From: Bacteroidota bacterium | GTDB lineage: Bacteria; Bacteroidota; Bacteroidia; Chitinophagales; Chitinophagaceae | Length of the DNA: 64,000 bases | Reading direction: 5' to 3' | NCBI GenBank assembly: GCA_947456625.1 | Contig: CANGQJ010000003.1 | Span: forward strand, 1 to 64,000 | Shown here: positions 17,070 through 26,107 of the stretch, piece by piece | Position numbering within the stretch: position 1 is the first letter of the stretch | Layout: each line of letters begins with the position of its first letter | Translations under genes and position numbers: made by a program | The notes under the pieces: generated by a model | Seen by the model: the letters and a program-made list of their open reading frames with translations, nothing else | What the model was told of the DNA's origin: nothing | Database searches by the model: none

Positions 17070-18113
17070 TTATAATTTAGCTAGGATTACAGCGCCCGTT
17101 AATAACATATTAAATAAGGCCAAAGGAATCATTGTTTTCCAACCCAATCCCATTAATTGATCATAACGGAAACGTGGAATAGTCCAACGAATCCACATGA
17201 ATAAGAATATAAATAATACAATCTTAATTAATAAAGTACCCACTCCAATTAAAGCAGCAATATTGGGTGCTACGCTTGCTTCGTTAAAGAAAGGTAAATC
17301 GTACCCACCAAAATACATAGACGCCATAATAGCGCTACTCATTATCATATTGATGTACTCAGCAAATAAATAAAATCCCAATTTCATAGAAGAGTATTCC
17401 TGATGGTAACCAAAATTTAATTCGTTTTCTGCTTCTGGTAAGTCAAATGGAGTTCTGTTACACTCGGCCATGGCAGTAATAAAAAATATTAAAAAGCCCA
17501 ATGGTTGATACACCACATTCCAGTAGTTTCCTTGAACTTGTTGTTCTACAATTGTTTTTAAACTTAAAGAACCAGTTGTCATTAATAATGCAATTAATGC
17601 AAGCCCCATGGCTAATTCATAACTAATTGCTTGTGATGCTGCGCGAAGCGCAGACATTAAAGAGAACTTGTTATTAGAAGCCCATCCTCCAATCATAATG
17701 CCATATACGCCCATACTTACTACTGCAAATACATATAAAATTCCAATGTTCACATCCGCAATTTGAAGTTCAACGTGACGACCAAATACATCCACCGCAC
17801 TACCCCAAGGTATTACAGCACAAGTCATCAAACTTGCAGTCATAGCTAATCCTGGACCTAAGATAAATAACCACTTGCTTGCAGCATTTGGAATAATTTC
17901 TTCCTTCATGATTAGTTTCAATCCATCGGCCAATGGTTGTAATAAACCAAATGGGCCAGCACGGCTTGGACCTGGACGGTCTTGTAAAATAGCAGCTACT
18001 TTACGTTCGCCAAACGTAGTATATAAGGCAATTCCCAAACTAGCGAAAACAACAATGGCAATCATTATTAATTTCTCTATGATAAAGCCTAGGTCAAGTG
18101 AAAGAATGGTCAT
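17070..18113 (-). CDS. nuoH: NADH-quinone oxidoreductase subunit H
   Basis: 347 residues, about eight membrane helices. The quinone-pocket loop is visible as GERKVAAILQDRPGPSRAGP, and AECNRTPFDLPEAENELNFG carries the acidic residues that link the quinone site to the pump. Followed 26 nt later by nuoI. Confidence 0.97.
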   Translation of the reverse strand: MTILSLDLGFIIEKLIMIAIVVFASLGIALYTTFGERKVAAILQDRPGPSRAGPFGLLQPLADGLKLIMKEEIIPNAASKWLFILGPGLAMTASLMTCAVIPWGSAVDVFGRHVELQIADVNIGILYVFAVVSMGVYGIMIGGWASNNKFSLMSALRAASQAISYELAMGLALIALLMTTGSLSLKTIVEQQVQGNYWNVVYQPLGFLIFFITAMAECNRTPFDLPEAENELNFGYHQEYSSMKLGFYLFAEYINMIMSSAIMASMYFGGYDLPFFNEASVAPNIAALIGVGTLLIKIVLFIFLFMWIRWTIPRFRYDQLMGLGWKTMIPLALFNMLLTGAVILAKL

Positions 18114-18125
18114 GCTATAATATTA

Positions 18126-19247
18126 TTAAGCGTTTTCAATTTTATTAAATGTATCTCCATGAGAAGGGCCTTGTATTTTACCTAAGTGAATATTAGGTTT
18201 ATTCACTTCACTTTCGTCATGAATATCCATTAGTAAATGTGGAGTTCTGCCACCATTTACTGCTTTAAAAGTTTCGGTAGGAATGGTAGTTCCCACATTT
18301 CCTGCATAGTGTCCTTGTGAAATAACCGATGCACGGCTTATAGCACGTGGACCTTCAATTACCCAATCACTTGCCTCTTTTTTATCAAAACGGCAAGTGT
18401 TGCAAATCCATCCTGGCTTGCCATCGGGGGTGTCTTCAATTTCACCCCACTCGTCCTTGCGTGCAGTAACACGGTATACTTCGTCACCTCTGTTCCACAA
18501 AGTAACACGACCACTGCAACTAGGACAGTCGCGGTGTGCATCCATTGGTTTTAAAAACCAAACACGATTTTTAAATCGGAATGTTTTATCTGTTAATGCA
18601 CCCACTGGACAAACGTCAATGACATTGCCAATAAATTCATTGTCTAAACTTTTTTCAATATGCGTTGCAATCTCTGCATGATCTCCTCTGTCTAAAATTC
18701 CATGAACGCGTTTGTTGGTTAATTGATCCGCAGTAAACACACAACGGTAACATAATATACAACGCGTCATATGCAATTGGATATTTTTACCTAAGTCGTG
18801 CTTTTTAAATGTTCTTTTTTGGAACTCAAAACGAGTTTTTGATTTACCGTGGTCAAAACTTAAATCTTGTAAATGACATTCACCTGCTTGGTCACATATA
18901 GGACAGTCCAAAGGATGATTCAATAATAAAAACTCTACTACACCTGCACGTGCATCTACTACTTTTTCACTGGTAATATTTTTAACTTCCATTCCGTCCA
19001 TCACAGTAGTACGACAGGACGCTACTAATTTTGGCATAGGTCTTGGGTCCTTTTCAGAACCTTTTGAAACCTCTACCAAACAGGTACGGCACTTACCACC
19101 ACTTCCTTTTAATTTGCTATAATAACACATTGCAGGAGGTGCTACCTCACCACCAATTTGACGTGCAGCTTGTAAAATAGTGGTGCCAGCTGGAACCTCT
19201 ATTGTGATGCCATCCACGGTTACTTTAAAAAATGTTTGTTCGCTCAT
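18126..19247 (-). CDS. nuoG: short NADH-quinone oxidoreductase subunit G (no molybdopterin-type domain)
   Basis: 373 residues, against roughly 700-900 in the best-studied bacterial NuoG proteins. Cys41, 53, 56 and 78 bind the [2Fe-2S] cluster N1b; His111 with Cys115, 118 and 124 binds N5; Cys163, 166, 169 and 213 bind N4. Two further pairs, Cys241/244 and Cys282/285, fall where the N7-type region would be. The protein then ends about 90 residues later, with no bis-MGD reductase fold. The electron path from NuoF through N1b/N4/N5 to NuoI is retained. Gap of 16 nt from nuoF and 12 nt to nuoH; the reading frame is open and shows no sign of truncation by mutation. Confidence 0.92.
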   Translation of the reverse strand: MSEQTFFKVTVDGITIEVPAGTTILQAARQIGGEVAPPAMCYYSKLKGSGGKCRTCLVEVSKGSEKDPRPMPKLVASCRTTVMDGMEVKNITSEKVVDARAGVVEFLLLNHPLDCPICDQAGECHLQDLSFDHGKSKTRFEFQKRTFKKHDLGKNIQLHMTRCILCYRCVFTADQLTNKRVHGILDRGDHAEIATHIEKSLDNEFIGNVIDVCPVGALTDKTFRFKNRVWFLKPMDAHRDCPSCSGRVTLWNRGDEVYRVTARKDEWGEIEDTPDGKPGWICNTCRFDKKEASDWVIEGPRAISRASVISQGHYAGNVGTTIPTETFKAVNGGRTPHLLMDIHDESEVNKPNIHLGKIQGPSHGDTFNKIENA

Positions 19248-19263
19248 AGTTTATCTTTCTATG

Positions 19264-20616
19264 TTATGCAGGTACATGAATTGGATCTGCATAGTGTTGT
19301 AAACCAAAATTGCTTGTTTGTGATAATTCAGGATTTTTTACATGCCATTCAAACTCATCACGGAAATGACGAATTGCTGCAGCCACCGGCCATGAAGCCG
19401 CGTCGCCTAATGGACAAATAGTATTACCCTCAATTTTTCTTTGAATATCCCATAGTAAATCAATGTCGCTCATCTCTCCTTTTCCGGTTTCAATTTTTTG
19501 TAAAATCTTTTCCATCCAACCTGTTCCTTCACGACAAGGTGAACATTGACCACAACTTTCATGACGATAGAATCTTGCTAAAGTATAAGTGTTCTTTACA
19601 ATACATTGATCCTCGTCTAAAACAATAAATCCGCCAGAACCCAACATAGATCCTGTTGCAAAACCGCCATCGCTTAAACTTTCATAGTTCATGTAACGTG
19701 GCTCTCCCTTTGCAGTAGTTAATAATAAGTTGGCCGGTAAAATTGGCACAGATGACCCACCAGGAATACAAGCTTTTAATTTCTTGCCGTCTTTTATTCC
19801 ACCGCAATATTCATCGCTATAAATAAATTCTTCAACTGTTATAGTCATATCAATTTCATAAACACCTGGCTTATTAATATTACCACATGCCGAAATTAAT
19901 TTTGTACCTGTAGATTTTCCAACGCCAATTTTAGCATACTCCTCACCACCCATATTAATAATGGGCACTACTGCTGCTAAAGTTTCCACGTTGTTTACCA
20001 CCGTTGGACGCATCCATAAACCTTGAATGGCAGGGAACGGAGGTTTAATTCTTGGATTGCCTCTTTTACCTTCTAAGGATTCAATTAATGCTGTTTCTTC
20101 ACCACAAATGTAGGCACCCCCACCACGTTGTACGTGAATATTACAATCAAAACCTGTTCCTAAAATATTTTTTCCTAAAAAACCAGCGGCTTTTGCTTCT
20201 TCAATTGCCTGCTCTAAAATATTAGTAATCCAAGCATACTCGCCTCTGATATATATGTAAGTGTCATTAGAACCTAAAGCAAAACTTGATACAATTAAAC
20301 CCTCAATTAATAAGTGTGGTAAAAATTCCATTAAATACCTATCCTTAAAAGTACCTGGTTCAGATTCATCGGCATTACAAACCAAGTGACGTGGAACGCC
20401 TTCTGGTTTTGCAATAAAGCTCCATTTCATTCCTGTTGGGAAACCTGCACCACCTCTTCCTCTTAAGCCACTCTTTTTTACTTCCTCTACAATTTCGTCG
20501 GTGGTCATTTGTTTCAAAGCTTTTTCTACCGAACGGTATCCGCCCTCACGACGATATACTTCATAAGTTCGTATACCTGGTACATTTGCTTTGTCTAATA
20601 ATAATTTTACGCCCAT
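19264..20616 (-). CDS. nuoF: NADH-quinone oxidoreductase subunit F, NADH-binding flavoprotein
   Basis: 450 residues. GLRGRGGAGFPTGMKW begins the FMN and NADH site, CGEETALIESLEGKRGNPR is the second nucleotide signature, and SCGQCSPCREGTGW with a later CPLGD Cys binds cluster N3. It accepts hydride from NADH and feeds NuoE and NuoG. Located 25 nt after nuoE. Confidence 0.97.
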   Translation of the reverse strand: MGVKLLLDKANVPGIRTYEVYRREGGYRSVEKALKQMTTDEIVEEVKKSGLRGRGGAGFPTGMKWSFIAKPEGVPRHLVCNADESEPGTFKDRYLMEFLPHLLIEGLIVSSFALGSNDTYIYIRGEYAWITNILEQAIEEAKAAGFLGKNILGTGFDCNIHVQRGGGAYICGEETALIESLEGKRGNPRIKPPFPAIQGLWMRPTVVNNVETLAAVVPIINMGGEEYAKIGVGKSTGTKLISACGNINKPGVYEIDMTITVEEFIYSDEYCGGIKDGKKLKACIPGGSSVPILPANLLLTTAKGEPRYMNYESLSDGGFATGSMLGSGGFIVLDEDQCIVKNTYTLARFYRHESCGQCSPCREGTGWMEKILQKIETGKGEMSDIDLLWDIQRKIEGNTICPLGDAASWPVAAAIRHFRDEFEWHVKNPELSQTSNFGLQHYADPIHVPA

Positions 20617-20641
20617 TTTAATATATTTAATTCAGGTCTTA

Positions 20642-21142
20642 TTAATTGTTTGTTGCTTGCGCTCTGTACTCAGCAATAATGCTATCTACTTTTTCCTTGG
20701 TTAAATGTTCTTTGTAAATTTTCCCAACTTGCATCATAGGTGCATAACCACAAGCACCTAAACACTCTACTAATTTTAAAGTAAACATGCCATCCTTGGT
20801 TGTTTCGCCTGGCTTGATGTCCAATGTCTTTTTGATATAGTCAATAATATTGTCAGAACCACTAATCATACAAGGACCTGTTTGACAAACTTCAAAAACA
20901 AATTTGCCCACTGGCTTTAAATTATACATACTGTAAAAAGTAGCCACTTCATATACTTCAATTGGCTCAATTTGTAATAAGCTAGCAACATAATCTAAGG
21001 CTTCAGTTGATAACCAACCGCCAAAGCTTTCTTGTGCCAAATGCAATGCAGGAAGCAATGCACTTTTTTGTTTCCCTTCTGGATAACGTGCAACCAAGCG
21101 TTTAAACTCGGTCATTTGTATATCATTAAAAGTAGTAGCCAT
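20642..21142 (-). CDS. nuoE: NADH-quinone oxidoreductase subunit E, [2Fe-2S] protein
   Basis: 166 residues, thioredoxin-like fold. The N1a ligands are CQTGPC (C-x4-C) and CLGAC (C-x3-C), at about 86-91 and 127-131. N-terminal helical part contains YPEGKQKSALLPALHLAQE, typical of the family. Works with NuoF in NADH oxidation. It is followed 25 nt later by nuoF. Confidence 0.97.
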   Translation of the reverse strand: MATTFNDIQMTEFKRLVARYPEGKQKSALLPALHLAQESFGGWLSTEALDYVASLLQIEPIEVYEVATFYSMYNLKPVGKFVFEVCQTGPCMISGSDNIIDYIKKTLDIKPGETTKDGMFTLKLVECLGACGYAPMMQVGKIYKEHLTKEKVDSIIAEYRAQATNN

Positions 21143-21199
21143 ATTCTAAACTTTCTTTTTTCAATTTATTTTTCAAATCCAAAAACCATTGCGCAAATG

Positions 21200-22426
21200 T
21201 TATGCGTCTAACTCTCCTGCAATCAAATTCAAACTACTCATTGTCACTACCGCATCACTTAACATGCCCCCTGTAATTAATTCAGGATAGGCCTGATAGT
21301 AAATGAAACATGGACGACGGAAATGTAAACGGAATGGAGTTCGACCCCCATCACTCACTAAATAAAATCCAAGCTCTCCATTGGCACCTTCTACTGGATT
21401 GTAAATTTGTCCTTTTGGCATTTCAACCTCGCCCATAATAATTTTAAAGTGCCAGATTAACGCTTCCATATTATTGTACACATCTTCTTTTTTAGGCAAA
21501 TAATATTCAGGAACATCTGCATGGAAAATTTCAGCTTCGGCGCCTTTAAATTCCTGCACTTTTTGATATGCTTGTTTTATAATTGAAATGCTTTGCCACA
21601 TTTCTGCATTACGCACTAAGAAGCGATCGTAGTTATCACCAGTAGTTCCTACCGGTACCGTAAAGTCAAAATCTTGATAGCTACTATATGGATTGGCTAC
21701 ACGCACGTCATAGTCCACACCAGTTGCGCGCAAGTTAGGTCCAGTAAAACCATAGTTCATTGCACGAGCAGCACTAATGCCACCTGTGCCTTGTGTACGC
21801 TCCATAAAAATACGGTTGCGCGTAAACAAACTTTCAAACTCTTTTAAAACACCTGGATATTCATTTAAGAATTTCTCGAGTTTCGTAAACGCTGTATTTG
21901 TGAAATTCCTTTCAAAGCCGCCAATACGCCCAATATTAGTAGTAAGACGGGACCCACATACTTCTTCATATATTTCATAAATTAATTCACGGTATTGCAT
22001 TACATAAAGGAAACCTGTGTAAGCACCTGTATCCACACCCACAATAGAATTACAAATTAAATGGTCCGAGATACGCGCTAGCTCCATAATTATAATTCTT
22101 AAGTAGTCCACACGTTTAGGTGTTTGTACATTTAAGAATTTTTCACAAGTCAAATGCCAACCCATATTATTAATAGGACTACTACAATAATTTAAACGGT
22201 CTGTGATGGGGGTGATTTGATATAAGTTCCTGCGCTCTGCTAATTTTTCAAAAGCACGGTGTATAAATCCAACCGATTGTACCGAGGATACCACGCGTTC
22301 TCCGTCAATTTCCATGATATTCTGAAATACGCCATGGGTAGCTGGGTGCGTAGGCCCAAAGTTTAAAGTAGTGGTCTTTTTTTCGATAGACCCCTCTGGT
22401 AATGTGATATTATGTTGTGCTTCCAT
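21200..22426 (-). CDS. nuoD: NADH-quinone oxidoreductase subunit D, 49-kDa type
   Basis: 408 residues, not fused to NuoC. LNFGPTHPATHGVF near the N-terminus contains the quinone-binding His, and RGERR-like helices, DRLNYCSSPINN and GRTPFRLHFRRPCF follow in the order expected for the 49-kDa subunit. With NuoB it forms the quinone site. Gaps of 53 nt from nuoC and 57 nt to nuoE are the widest in the operon. Confidence 0.97.
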   Translation of the reverse strand: MEAQHNITLPEGSIEKKTTTLNFGPTHPATHGVFQNIMEIDGERVVSSVQSVGFIHRAFEKLAERRNLYQITPITDRLNYCSSPINNMGWHLTCEKFLNVQTPKRVDYLRIIIMELARISDHLICNSIVGVDTGAYTGFLYVMQYRELIYEIYEEVCGSRLTTNIGRIGGFERNFTNTAFTKLEKFLNEYPGVLKEFESLFTRNRIFMERTQGTGGISAARAMNYGFTGPNLRATGVDYDVRVANPYSSYQDFDFTVPVGTTGDNYDRFLVRNAEMWQSISIIKQAYQKVQEFKGAEAEIFHADVPEYYLPKKEDVYNNMEALIWHFKIIMGEVEMPKGQIYNPVEGANGELGFYLVSDGGRTPFRLHFRRPCFIYYQAYPELITGGMLSDAVVTMSSLNLIAGELDA

Positions 22427-22479
22427 ATATTTTACGTTGCGCTGTTCTGTAATTTTTTTTAATGAACTTGAAATAGGAC

Positions 22480-22980
22480 TTAACCTCTTCCAAACATTTC
22501 ATCATCCTTGTCAACTCGGGTTTGATCCTCCAATGGGAATTCTTTTCTCATAGGAAAATAATCCATTTCTTCTACATTTAAAATGCGTTTTAGATTAGGA
22601 TGTCCTACAAAATTTACACCAAAGAAGTCGTATGTCTCACGCTCCATCCAATTGGCACTTTCAAAAATTTTAGTTGCAGTAAATACATCTGGTTTTGTAA
22701 CAGGAACTGCAACCGAAAAACGTATACGAATGTTTTCAATAAAATTGTGTAAGTGATATACCACAACAATTTCTGCATCTTTGTTATCGGGATAATGCAC
22801 ACCACATAAGTCTGTTAAAAAAGTAAATCCTAATTCGTCAAACAAATATTGCATCACTTTTAAATTAAATGCTGCAGGCGATTCAAATGAAAGCATCCCA
22901 GAGTCAGTGGAAAAATTCGTAACCTGATCTGCAAACTTTGCTTCCAATTGCGCTTGTATTGTTTCGTTTGTTAAGGCCAT
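22480..22980 (-). CDS. nuoC: NADH-quinone oxidoreductase subunit C, 30-kDa type
   Basis: 166 residues. Signature ERETYDFFGVNFVGHPNLKR and FPLEDQTRV at the C-terminus identify the 30-kDa subunit that clamps NuoB and NuoD in the peripheral arm. A separate gene rather than a NuoCD fusion, 30 nt after nuoB. Confidence 0.96.
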   Translation of the reverse strand: MALTNETIQAQLEAKFADQVTNFSTDSGMLSFESPAAFNLKVMQYLFDELGFTFLTDLCGVHYPDNKDAEIVVVYHLHNFIENIRIRFSVAVPVTKPDVFTATKIFESANWMERETYDFFGVNFVGHPNLKRILNVEEMDYFPMRKEFPLEDQTRVDKDDEMFGRG

Positions 22981-23010
22981 ATTATTTGAATAAAATAATT
23001 TAAAATTTTA

Positions 23011-23598
23011 CTATTGAATGCCGTAGCTATTTAATAATTCCTTGTATTGATCAGTATTGCGACGACGAATACTTTCCGCTCCCACTAAGTCCTGAATTTT
23101 CATAAAACCGTCAATAATAGCTTCTGGTCTTGGAGGACAACCTGGAACGTAAACGTCTACGGGTATTACTTGATCAATACCTTGTAATACGCTATAAGTA
23201 TCAAATATTCCACCACTGCAAGCACATGCACCAACAGATATCACCCAACGTGGCTCGGCCATTTGTAAGTATACCTGCCTTAATACAGGCGCCATTTTTT
23301 TAGAAATGGTGCCCATTACCATTAACAAATCACATTGACGTGGAGAGAAGCCAACACGCTCCGATCCAAAACGAGATAAGTCATAATGTGAAGCCATGGT
23401 TGCCATAAATTCAATTCCACAACAAGAGGTTGCAAAAGGCAAAGGCCATAATGAATTTTTCCTGGCAAGTCCCACTACAGAACTTAATTGTGTTGCAAAA
23501 AAACCCTCTCCACCAATACCGTCTGGTGCTGGGGCCATTGAAATTGCATCTGCAATTTCTGCTTCTTTAGGATGTACGTTAAATCTAACTGGACGCAT
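23011..23598 (-). CDS. nuoB: NADH-quinone oxidoreductase subunit B, cluster N2 protein
   Basis: 195 residues. ATSCCGIEFMA supplies the tandem Cys pair, with VGACACSGGIF and VPGCPPRPEAI the remaining ligands of cluster N2, the last electron donor to quinone. Preceded by an N-terminal extension of about 50 residues. Located 25 nt after nuoA. Confidence 0.97.
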   Translation of the reverse strand: MRPVRFNVHPKEAEIADAISMAPAPDGIGGEGFFATQLSSVVGLARKNSLWPLPFATSCCGIEFMATMASHYDLSRFGSERVGFSPRQCDLLMVMGTISKKMAPVLRQVYLQMAEPRWVISVGACACSGGIFDTYSVLQGIDQVIPVDVYVPGCPPRPEAIIDGFMKIQDLVGAESIRRRNTDQYKELLNSYGIQ

Positions 23599-23623
23599 AA
23601 TGAATGCTTTGAATTTTAATAAA

Positions 23624-24034
23624 TTAATCTTCCCATTTAAGTGCTCCTTTCTTGATAATATAAATGAACCCTACCAAGAAAAATAAAACAAATAAAACCA
23701 CTTCACCTAAACCACCCCAACCTAAACTTTTAAAATTAACTGCGTATGGATAAAAGAAAATTACTTCCACGTCAAATAACACAAACAAAATGGCAATTAA
23801 AAAATACTTAATAGCCATTGGGGATCTGGCATCTCCGTGCGATTCAATACCACTTGTAAAAGTGGCTAATTTGTCATCTGTTTTTCGCTTGGGACCTAAC
23901 AAACTTGAAACCAAAATCATAAAGGCTACAAACCCTCCTGCAAATGCTAATTGCAGTACAATTGGTAGGTAATTCGCCGCATTATTTGTTTCGTTTGCAG
24001 ATAGTAATAATGTCATCAAATTCATACAACTCAT
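23624..24034 (-). CDS. nuoA: NADH-quinone oxidoreductase subunit A
   Basis: 136 residues, three membrane helices. TSGIESHGDARSPMAIKYFL is the conserved loop (usually YECG-type; the Cys is replaced by Ile-Glu here) and FVLFDVEVIFFYPYAV the second signature. First gene of the 14-gene nuo operon. Three Met codons (24034, 24025, 24016) could start translation; the -7 element at 24045-24052 predicts a transcription start near 24039, which leaves the first ATG almost no leader and makes the second attractive. Order A to N is complete and uninterrupted. Confidence 0.93.
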   Translation of the reverse strand: MSCMNLMTLLLSANETNNAANYLPIVLQLAFAGGFVAFMILVSSLLGPKRKTDDKLATFTSGIESHGDARSPMAIKYFLIAILFVLFDVEVIFFYPYAVNFKSLGWGGLGEVVLFVLFFLVGFIYIIKKGALKWED

Positions 24035-24044
24035 TTAGGTGCCG

Positions 24045-24052
24045 CAAAAATA
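24045..24052 (-). promoter_or_regulatory. -7 promoter element of the nuo operon
   Basis: TATTTTTG on the minus strand, exact TAnnTTTG match, 10 nt before the first and 19 nt before the second candidate ATG of nuoA. It lies just downstream of the terminator of the preceding gene. No -33 TTG at usual spacing. Confidence 0.55.
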
Positions 24053-24075
24053 CACAAAGGATAGCACCTAGCACG

Positions 24076-24106
24076 AAAAACTCCCCATAAATGGGGAGTT
24101 TTTTTT
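24076..24106 (-). terminator. Rho-independent terminator of the TPR gene, upstream of nuoA
   Basis: CTCCCCAT / ATGGGGAG stem with a 2-nt loop core, extended by A/T pairs, with TTTTT on the minus strand. It insulates the nuo operon from the TPR gene whose stop is at 24152. Confidence 0.88.
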
Positions 24107-24151
24107 CTATTATTTTAAGCTTTAAAGTAGAACCTTTGGAAAGGTTCAACA

Positions 24152-25912
24152 TTATGAATTTTTCTTAGGGGGTGCTGGCTCCTCAGAACCTGGCTTTGTA
24201 CCCTTTCCAGCTGGCATTTTCTTTAAAATTTCAATGTTTTTAACGAATTGGGCCTTAGCCTGAGTTGTGGTAGGGTCGTTTGGAACCAATTCCAATACCT
24301 TATCACACATTAAAACGGCATTTTCGTATGCTTTTGTTTCGTTGTAGTAGCCAATTAAGGTATAGTAGTTGTTAATTAAGGCTTGTTTGTTTTTCTCAAC
24401 ATCTTTCACTAAGAAGTTGTTTTGTAATGTAACTGCCTCAAATAAAATACCTAAATTATTAGCAGTATCCAACAACTTAGCCGCTTTTACATTGTATAAA
24501 TATCCATTAGACTTATCAGGGAAAGCAGTGATATACTCCTTTGCTGCGGCAGCAGCTGTAGTACCATCTCCGGCGTTAATGGCTATGCTTGCTGTTTTGT
24601 AAAAATAGGTCTCATCTTTAACCCCTCTTATATCAGAATATTTAGCAAACCACTTAGAGGCATCGGCATACATTCCAGCTTTTTCAAACATCTCATATCC
24701 AAGCCTGTAAAGCCTCATAGCGTTTTTCTTGTCTGCGGCATTTGCAGCAACTGCTTTTTCTAAAATTGCTCCAACTGCTAGTTGACTACCAGGGAATTTA
24801 GACAATACTTTAACGGCTAAATCATAGTCGTTTGGTAATAATTTGTCAACTGGTGTGTTATTAATAAATGGCTCAATGTATTTTTTTGCAGAAACCGAAT
24901 CCCCTTTACGAGTGTAGTTGTATGCCAATAAAACGGCAATTCTTGGGTAAGTTTCAATTCCAATTGTAGCTTCTAAAGTTTTTGCTTTTGCTAAAGAAGC
25001 GTCGTATTGACCCACTTGGAATAAATAATCCGCGTATAAGTAATCAAAAGCAGGGTCTTTGTCGGCATATTGTAAGAAAAGGTCTAAATTTTTTCTTGCT
25101 TTAGTAGTATCAATTGTTGCATAGTAAGTATAAAGAGAAACATATACTGGTGCTATTGCAGGGTCAATGGCTACTGCTTTTGCGTAATTTTCTTCAAATA
25201 TTTCCTTGTTACTTTGGCTTTGGTAAATTTTACCTATTCTGTAGTAACCGTATGCATTTTTGGCATCCTTGTCAATTGCTTTTGTAAATGCACTTACAGC
25301 TTCACCTCCATTTTCACCACCTAACTTCAAATAGTTAATACCCAGGTTCATTAACAAGTCTGGCTTAATGTATTGTTCCTCATAACTAGAAACAATTTCC
25401 TTTAATTTATCAATAGCATAATGATGGTCTCCAATATTCATAGGAAGCTCAGCATAAACTCTACCAATCGCATTAATAATATCGGCATTATTTTTTCCTT
25501 TATTTCTGCCTTTTTCAATCTTAGAACTAGTAATTGCTAATTCTAAATTGTTTTTAATTAAAGCAGCATCTGCACCTTCTAAAGATTGAATATGTGCCAT
25601 ACCAACCAATAACCAAGCGTCATTTCCTTTTGTTTGTAACGCTTGCTGGTAAAGGGCCTTAGCCTTTTGGATATACTCTGGAGTTGGTACACCATTGTAG
25701 TTTTGCGCCAGCAAAGCTTGTCCATACCAAAAAGTAACTTCTGCATCACCTGGTGCTTTGTCTAAGGCTGCTTTGAAAAAATCAAGCGCTGATTTGTTTT
25801 TTTCATAATTCAACAACTTCACACCTTCGGCAAGTGGAGAAGCGGCAACTTGTGCTGTTAATCCTGTTGCAATAAAGGCAAATCCCATAATCAATAAAGC
25901 CACTTTTTTCAT
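24152..25912 (-). CDS. exported tetratricopeptide-repeat protein
   Basis: 586 residues. Signal peptide to about residue 21 (GLTAQ), then helical repeats through most of the length; clear TPR-like units include LLNYEKNKSALDFFKAALDK and GYYRIGKIYQSQSNKEIFEE, and the tail is Pro/Lys-rich. Probably a periplasmic scaffold. It follows a PstS-like lipoprotein and a small membrane protein on the same strand; in many Bacteroidota such a TPR gene and PstS-like gene lie directly after exbB-exbD-exbD-tonB, whereas here the nuo operon separates them. Function unknown. Its terminator is at 24076-24106. Confidence 0.85.
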   Translation of the reverse strand: MKKVALLIMGFAFIATGLTAQVAASPLAEGVKLLNYEKNKSALDFFKAALDKAPGDAEVTFWYGQALLAQNYNGVPTPEYIQKAKALYQQALQTKGNDAWLLVGMAHIQSLEGADAALIKNNLELAITSSKIEKGRNKGKNNADIINAIGRVYAELPMNIGDHHYAIDKLKEIVSSYEEQYIKPDLLMNLGINYLKLGGENGGEAVSAFTKAIDKDAKNAYGYYRIGKIYQSQSNKEIFEENYAKAVAIDPAIAPVYVSLYTYYATIDTTKARKNLDLFLQYADKDPAFDYLYADYLFQVGQYDASLAKAKTLEATIGIETYPRIAVLLAYNYTRKGDSVSAKKYIEPFINNTPVDKLLPNDYDLAVKVLSKFPGSQLAVGAILEKAVAANAADKKNAMRLYRLGYEMFEKAGMYADASKWFAKYSDIRGVKDETYFYKTASIAINAGDGTTAAAAAKEYITAFPDKSNGYLYNVKAAKLLDTANNLGILFEAVTLQNNFLVKDVEKNKQALINNYYTLIGYYNETKAYENAVLMCDKVLELVPNDPTTTQAKAQFVKNIEILKKMPAGKGTKPGSEEPAPPKKNS

Positions 25913-26107
25913 CAGTTCAGTTTTTACTTTTTTTTAATTTCAACATTGATCAACCCTAGCTATTAAATGAAAATGTCCTTATGACACATTCAAATAACGC
26001 TTTTATAAGATTCATTTTTGAGAAGTCTAAAAATATTAATTTTTTTGGAAGAAACAGATATTAATTTTTACAAAATGAACTATAATCTGTTAGTATTTTG
26101 GTAAGAT

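Noticed and set aside
26053..26091. AACAGAT ... ATCTGTT inverted repeat after the PstS-like gene
   Set aside because: Loop is long and the minus-strand side lacks a T-run, so it was not called a terminator.
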